Below are positions 60,182 through 64,000 of a stretch of DNA of 64,000 bases, piece by piece. Below the pieces are notes generated by a model, which saw only the letters and a program-made list of their open reading frames with translations, did no database searches and was not told the DNA's origin. Each line of letters begins with the position of its first letter. Within the stretch, counting starts at the first letter, position 1. Made by a program: the position numbers and the translations under genes. Source of the stretch: an uncultured Prevotellaceae bacterium (lineage in GTDB: Bacteria > Bacteroidota > Bacteroidia > Bacteroidales > Bacteroidaceae); NCBI GenBank assembly GCA_946415365.1, contig CAMKSE010000007.1, positions 123,782-187,781 on the forward strand, read 5' to 3'.

Positions 60182-60604
60182 ATGAAAGAATACAAGTATA
60201 CCATCAATGGTAATAAGTATGAAGTAGTTGTCGGTGATATTACTGATAACATCGCCACCCTGACCGTCAACGGTGAAGAGTACACGGTTGAAATGGAGAA
60301 GCAGCCCGAACCTGAGAAGAAGAAGCCCGTCGTAAAGGCAGCTACCGCTGCCGACGATGCTCCTGCCGCCTCCAAGGCTGCCGTCAACAAGGCCAACGCC
60401 GTCAAGGCTCCCCTGCCTGGTGTCATCACGGACATCCTGGTGGCCGAGGGCGACGAGGTGAAAGCAGGTGACACCGTCATCGTGCTTGAGGCCATGAAGA
60501 TGGCCAACAACCTGTCGGCTGAGAAAGACGGTAAGGTGACCGCCATCTGTGTGAAGATAGGCGAGAGTGTGATGGAAGACGATGCGCTCGTAGTTATTGA
60601 ATAA
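60182..60604 (+). CDS. mmdC: Biotin carboxyl carrier protein of the methylmalonyl-CoA complex
   Basis: The 140-residue protein has an N-terminal domain (YKYTINGNKYEVVVGDITDNIATLTVNGEEYTVEM), an Ala/Pro/Lys-rich flexible linker (about 45-72) and a biotinyl domain (VKAPLPGVITDILVAEGDEVKAGDTVIVLEAMKMANNL) with the biotin lysine in EAMKM. It carries CO2 between active sites. No membrane beta subunit (mmdB) follows, which is unusual for a sodium-pumping decarboxylase cluster. Confidence 0.95.
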   Translation: MKEYKYTINGNKYEVVVGDITDNIATLTVNGEEYTVEMEKQPEPEKKKPVVKAATAADDAPAASKAAVNKANAVKAPLPGVITDILVAEGDEVKAGDTVIVLEAMKMANNLSAEKDGKVTAICVKIGESVMEDDALVVIE

Positions 60605-60608
60605 CCCT

Positions 60609-63311
60609 ATGAGAAAGGTCCTCATAACGATGGCCATGGTACTCGCTACCATGGCCATTTTTGCCCAACAGTGGCCCGAGGCGAAGCCAGAGGCCAAGGC
60701 AGGAGCCCGTTGGTGGTGGCTGGGCTCTGCCGTCGACAAGGAGAACCTGCGCTGGACGATGCAGGAGTATGCTGGTCACGGCATTGGTGCTCTGGAGATC
60801 ACGCCCATCTACGGCGTTCAGGGCAACGATGCGAACAATATCCCCTACCTCTCAGACCGTTGGATGGAAATGCTCCGCGAGGTACAGCAGAACGGTCAAC
60901 GGCTGGGCATTGAGGTCAGCATGGCCACTGGCACAGGCTGGCCCTTCGGAGGCCCGTGGGTGCCGTTGGAGGAGAGTGCCTGCAAGGCGGTGTTCGTCGA
61001 CACGACGTTCATCGGCGGCAGCGTCAGTGCCCTCGACCTTTCCGTGCCGGAGAAGGAAGCCCCTTACTGCCGTCTCAACAAGGTGATGGCCTACTGGCAA
61101 GGAGAACCTTTCGACGTAACAGCCTACGTCAGCGACGGCCGACTGACGTGGTCGCCTGCCGCGCAGCTCAAGGCCCGCATCAAGGCAGCCGGTAACAAGC
61201 AGCTCCGCAAGTTCCTGAAAAGGCAATTGAAGGAGATGCAGACCGCCCGCTGGGAGATTGTGGCCGTCTGGGTGCGATATGGCGTGATGAAGGTCAAGCG
61301 TGCCGCGCCAGGTGGCGAGGGACTGGTCATCGACCACTTCGACCGCACGGCCGTCGCCCACTACCTACAGCATATCGAAGAGGCCTTTGAGCGTACTGGC
61401 ACCCCCTACCCCCACACGTTCTTCAACGACTCCTATGAGGTAGAAGCAGCCACATGGACACCCACGCTCTTCCAAGAGTTCCAGCAGCGCAGGGGCTATC
61501 AACTGGAACACTACCTGAGGCAGCTACAGGCCGGAGACCCGAAGGTGGTAAGTGACTACCGCGAGACCCTCGGCGACCTGCTCCTCGAGAACTTCACCAG
61601 CCAGTGGACCGCCTGGGCACACCGCCACGGTGCCATCACCCGTAATCAGGCCCACGGCTCACCCGCCAACCTCATCGACTGCTATGCCGCCGTCGACATC
61701 CCCGAGATCGAGGGCTTCGGCCTCTCCGACTTCGGTATCAAAGGCCTGCGCCAGGATCCGGGCAAGACCCGCAAGAACGACTCCGACTTCTCCATGCTGA
61801 AGTACGCGCCGTCGGCAGCCCATGTCTGTGGCAAGCCCTTCACCTCGAGCGAGACGTTCACCTGGCTTACTGAGCACTTCCGCACGAGTCTCTCACAGAT
61901 GAAGCCCGACATCGACCTGATGTTCTGCGCCGGCGTCAACCACATGTTCTTCCACGGCACCTGTTATTCGCCGAAGGACGATCCCTGGCCCGGCTGGAAG
62001 TTCTACGCATCGATCGACATGAGTCCGACAAACACCATCTGGCGCGACGCCCCTTACTTCATGCAGTACGTGGAACGCTGCCAGAGTTTCCTACAGTGGG
62101 GCGAGCCCGACAACGACTTCCTCGTCTACCTGCCCATCCGCGACATGTGGCAGAAGCAGACTGACAAGCTGCTCATGCAGTTCTCCATCCACAAGATGGG
62201 CCAACTGGCACCGGAGTTCATCAAGGCCATCCTCGCCATCGACCGCGCCGGCTTCGACTGCGACTACATCAGCGACCGTCTGCTCCTGGGAACGACCTTC
62301 TGCGACGGCATGCTCCAGACGGCTGCCGGCACCCGCTACAAGGGTCTTGTGATCCCCGAGTGCCGCATGATGCCCGAGGCGGTGAAGGCCCATATCGCGA
62401 AGTTGAAGGCTCAGGGGGCACATATCATCTACGGCACACAAGCCGCCGACCTCCAGCAGGCCGCCCGTCCTGAAGCCATCAAGACGGCATGCGGTCTGAA
62501 GGCCATCCGCCGCCGTAACGCTACTGGCTACCATTACTTCATCGCAAACCTGACGCCCGATGACATCGACGACCGTCTGCCGCTGTCTGTGGCATTCAAG
62601 TCTGCCACGTGGTTCAATCCCCTCAACGGCGACATCACCCCTGCCAGCGTCTCAGGCGACAGCATCGACATCCGCCTCCGCTCTGGGGAATCCATGATCC
62701 TCCAGACCTATTCTGAGGAAGATTTATATTCTAAGGATTATAGGAATTTAGGAATTATTCCTCTCTGCCAATCCATGCTGGGAAAAAATTCCCAGATCCC
62801 AAGATTCCTTAGACTCAATAATACCTGGACGCTCTCGTTCATCGAGGAGACTCCCAAGGTCAACAAGACCTTCACCCTCGACGCTCCCCAGACCTGGGAG
62901 ACGCTCGACGATGAGAGTCTGAAGGTGATGATGGGCACTGGCGTCTATACAACGAAGGTCAGGCTCACGAAGGCCGAAGCCAAAGAGCATTGGCAGATCG
63001 ACCTCGGCGACGTGCGCGAGTCGGCCCGTGTCTACATCAACGGCCAGTTCATCGGCTGTGCCTGGAGTGTGCCCTTCGTGCTCGACTGCCATAACACGTT
63101 GAAGGCCGGCGACAATGAGATCCGCATCGAGGTGACCAACCTGCCAGCCAATCGCATCGCCGACTACGACCGCCGCGGTATCAAGTGGCGTAAGATGGAG
63201 GAGATCAACGTGGTGGACATCAACTACCGCCGCACGACCTACGACCAGTGGACACCCGTCCCCAGCGGTCTCAACTCCCCCGTCCGCCTCTTTTCCGCTC
63301 CTGAGTTCTAG
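60609..63311 (+). CDS. GH106-like glycoside hydrolase (alpha-L-rhamnosidase family) with in-frame palindromic insertion
   Basis: The ATG at 60609 gives a signal peptide (MRKVLITMAMVLATMAIFAQ) and 900 residues. The N-terminal GARWWWLGSAVDKENLRWTMQEYAGHGIGALEI and MATGTGWPFGGPWV are typical of GH106. The middle has FNDSYEVEAATWTP and the acidic TSSETFTWLTEH region. The C-terminal part is a GH2-type jelly roll (KVNKTFTLDAPQTWETL...ARVYINGQFIGCAWSVPFVLDC). Known GH106 enzymes remove alpha-L-rhamnose; the substrate here is unproven. Residues 708-735 are coded by an AT-rich 84-bp imperfect palindrome with codon use unlike the GC-rich surroundings. Confidence 0.85.
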   Translation: MRKVLITMAMVLATMAIFAQQWPEAKPEAKAGARWWWLGSAVDKENLRWTMQEYAGHGIGALEITPIYGVQGNDANNIPYLSDRWMEMLREVQQNGQRLGIEVSMATGTGWPFGGPWVPLEESACKAVFVDTTFIGGSVSALDLSVPEKEAPYCRLNKVMAYWQGEPFDVTAYVSDGRLTWSPAAQLKARIKAAGNKQLRKFLKRQLKEMQTARWEIVAVWVRYGVMKVKRAAPGGEGLVIDHFDRTAVAHYLQHIEEAFERTGTPYPHTFFNDSYEVEAATWTPTLFQEFQQRRGYQLEHYLRQLQAGDPKVVSDYRETLGDLLLENFTSQWTAWAHRHGAITRNQAHGSPANLIDCYAAVDIPEIEGFGLSDFGIKGLRQDPGKTRKNDSDFSMLKYAPSAAHVCGKPFTSSETFTWLTEHFRTSLSQMKPDIDLMFCAGVNHMFFHGTCYSPKDDPWPGWKFYASIDMSPTNTIWRDAPYFMQYVERCQSFLQWGEPDNDFLVYLPIRDMWQKQTDKLLMQFSIHKMGQLAPEFIKAILAIDRAGFDCDYISDRLLLGTTFCDGMLQTAAGTRYKGLVIPECRMMPEAVKAHIAKLKAQGAHIIYGTQAADLQQAARPEAIKTACGLKAIRRRNATGYHYFIANLTPDDIDDRLPLSVAFKSATWFNPLNGDITPASVSGDSIDIRLRSGESMILQTYSEEDLYSKDYRNLGIIPLCQSMLGKNSQIPRFLRLNNTWTLSFIEETPKVNKTFTLDAPQTWETLDDESLKVMMGTGVYTTKVRLTKAEAKEHWQIDLGDVRESARVYINGQFIGCAWSVPFVLDCHNTLKAGDNEIRIEVTNLPANRIADYDRRGIKWRKMEEINVVDINYRRTTYDQWTPVPSGLNSPVRLFSAPEF
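62730..62813 (+). repeat. 84-bp imperfect palindrome inside the GH106-like gene
   Basis: The segment begins TCTAAGGA and ends TCCTTAGA. The first and last 30 bases match as inverted copies at about 24 positions, and the inner CTGGGAA/TTCCCAG pair forms a further stem. It spans exactly 28 codons and is AT-rich in a GC-rich gene. Confidence 0.8.
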
Positions 63312-63362
63312 GGCCCCGCCGTTAGCAAGCCGATACAGAGACAATGGAAAGATTCCGTGCCC

Positions 63363-63815
63363 CTACCATTCCCCAAGATACGCTGGGGTGTTGAGATAGG
63401 TGTCGTCCAAACTATTGGAGGTATAAAAGGTGTTATACCACGATTGGGTCTCCTCACCGTCGCTATACTGATACATGGTATAGCCGTCTTCGCCGCTTTT
63501 CTCGATGACGATCCGATAGTTGAAGGATTCCTCTGCCCCGTCCCACATGCACGTCAGACGGTCGCCGACAAGACGATAACTACCGTGGTTTAAGACTTTT
63601 TTCCTGGGGCCGTCATCCGTATTGATGATGGCAACGGACTCAACGGTGCCGTTGTTTTTATAGACCACGAGGTTGTAATAGTTCTTGGGCATCTCATCAC
63701 GCCAGTACCAGGCATGACACAGTTCGGAAGCCCCCAGCCCGTCATCATCGCTGCAGCCCGCCAAGGCCAGCATCAGCAGGGCAACCGTCGCATAGAAAAA
63801 GCTTTTTCTCATCAT
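63363..63815 (-). CDS. Small lipoprotein of unknown function
   Basis: The ATG at 63815 (or 63812) gives a lipoprotein signal (MRKSFFYATVALLMLALAGCSDDD) and about 150 residues. The mature part looks like a lipocalin-like or META-like beta fold (LCHAWYWRDEMPKNYYNLVVYKNNGTVESVAIINTDDGPRKKVLNHGSYRLVGDRLTCMWDG), a pattern seen in many small Bacteroidota lipoproteins. No function can be given. It converges with the GH106-like gene. The 128 bases after the ORF up to the window end hold no gene I can support. Confidence 0.8.
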   Translation of the reverse strand: MMRKSFFYATVALLMLALAGCSDDDGLGASELCHAWYWRDEMPKNYYNLVVYKNNGTVESVAIINTDDGPRKKVLNHGSYRLVGDRLTCMWDGAEESFNYRIVIEKSGEDGYTMYQYSDGEETQSWYNTFYTSNSLDDTYLNTPAYLGEW

Positions 63816-64000
63816 CCTACATTTTAATGCAAAATTACACCTTTCTACTCTGATAAATACCAAAAGGGGCAAATCTTGTAAAGGAGTCGCCTCTATTTAT
63901 GATTCTTTAAAACAAACAGGGCGAATGTAACGGTCATTAACATTGGTAACTACTCAGCACCCCTAGCCATGAGATGATCATCGGGTCACGTTAATAATTT

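Overview
The window reads as a chromosome segment of a Bacteroidota bacterium, most likely Prevotella or a close relative within Bacteroidales. The evidence is: promoters of the Bacteroidota type (-33 TTTG, -7 TAnnTTTG), almost no Shine-Dalgarno sites, an 11-subunit-type complex I operon with fused NuoCD and no NuoEFG, SPII lipoproteins, a TonB receptor with a carboxypeptidase-like N-terminal domain, type IX secretion components, propeller sensors fused to AraC domains, and a methylmalonyl-CoA (propionate) cluster. No phage, transposase, rRNA or CRISPR array was seen. One tRNA (Arg, ACG) is present.

Layout. 1-3.3 kb (minus): peptide transporter (cut by the window edge), an outer-membrane barrel and a LysM/type-1 binding-fold protein. 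3.4-6.9 kb (plus): a small T9SS type-B cargo protein and uvrA. 6.9-18.4 kb (minus): nuoA-B-CD-H-I-J-K-L-M-N, ending in a guanine deaminase coupled to nuoN. 18.5-26.6 kb (minus): a PafA-type phosphatase and a beta-mannan cluster (GH5 and GH26 mannanases, acetyl esterase, cation symporter, epimerase). 26.6-30.5 kb (minus): a cruciform-forming intergenic region, a CotH/lamin-tail/dockerin protein and a BadF-type sugar kinase. 30.5-39.7 kb (plus): MscS channel, then kdsA-kdsD-degenerate hybrid sensor-phospholipase D, an envelope-centred run of genes. 39.8-42.9 kb (minus): a TPR protein and a binding-protein-like lipoprotein. 43.0-47.1 kb (plus): radA, pgk and a T9SS plug-type protein. 47.1-53.1 kb (minus): a propeller-TM-AraC regulator, tRNA-Arg, dapA, a stomatin/NfeD pair and a membrane-anchored HTH protein. 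53.2-63.3 kb (plus): TonB receptor, LruC-domain lipoprotein, mce-mmdA-small subunit-mmdC, and a GH106-like enzyme. A small lipoprotein gene (minus) closes the window.

The most unusual content is regulatory and structural. First, three membrane-tethered transcription factors lack usable phosphorelay parts. The 1261-residue protein keeps the hybrid two-component shape but has lost the phospho-His, the ATPase domain and the receiver phospho-Asp. The 827-residue protein goes straight from propeller through one membrane helix to an AraC domain. The 215-residue protein is a membrane helix, a coiled coil and an HTH. Second, short AT-rich tandem arrays with units of 7, 8, 9 or 14 bp fill many gene junctions and some promoters. 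A 43-bp copy of one such promoter module occurs twice, before the T9SS cargo gene and before radA. Third, two coding genes carry in-frame insertions: seven 9-bp units in radA and an 84-bp imperfect palindrome in the GH106 gene.

All calls come from reading the sequence and the supplied translations. No database search was run, so family names rest on recognised motifs and substrate specificities are inferred.
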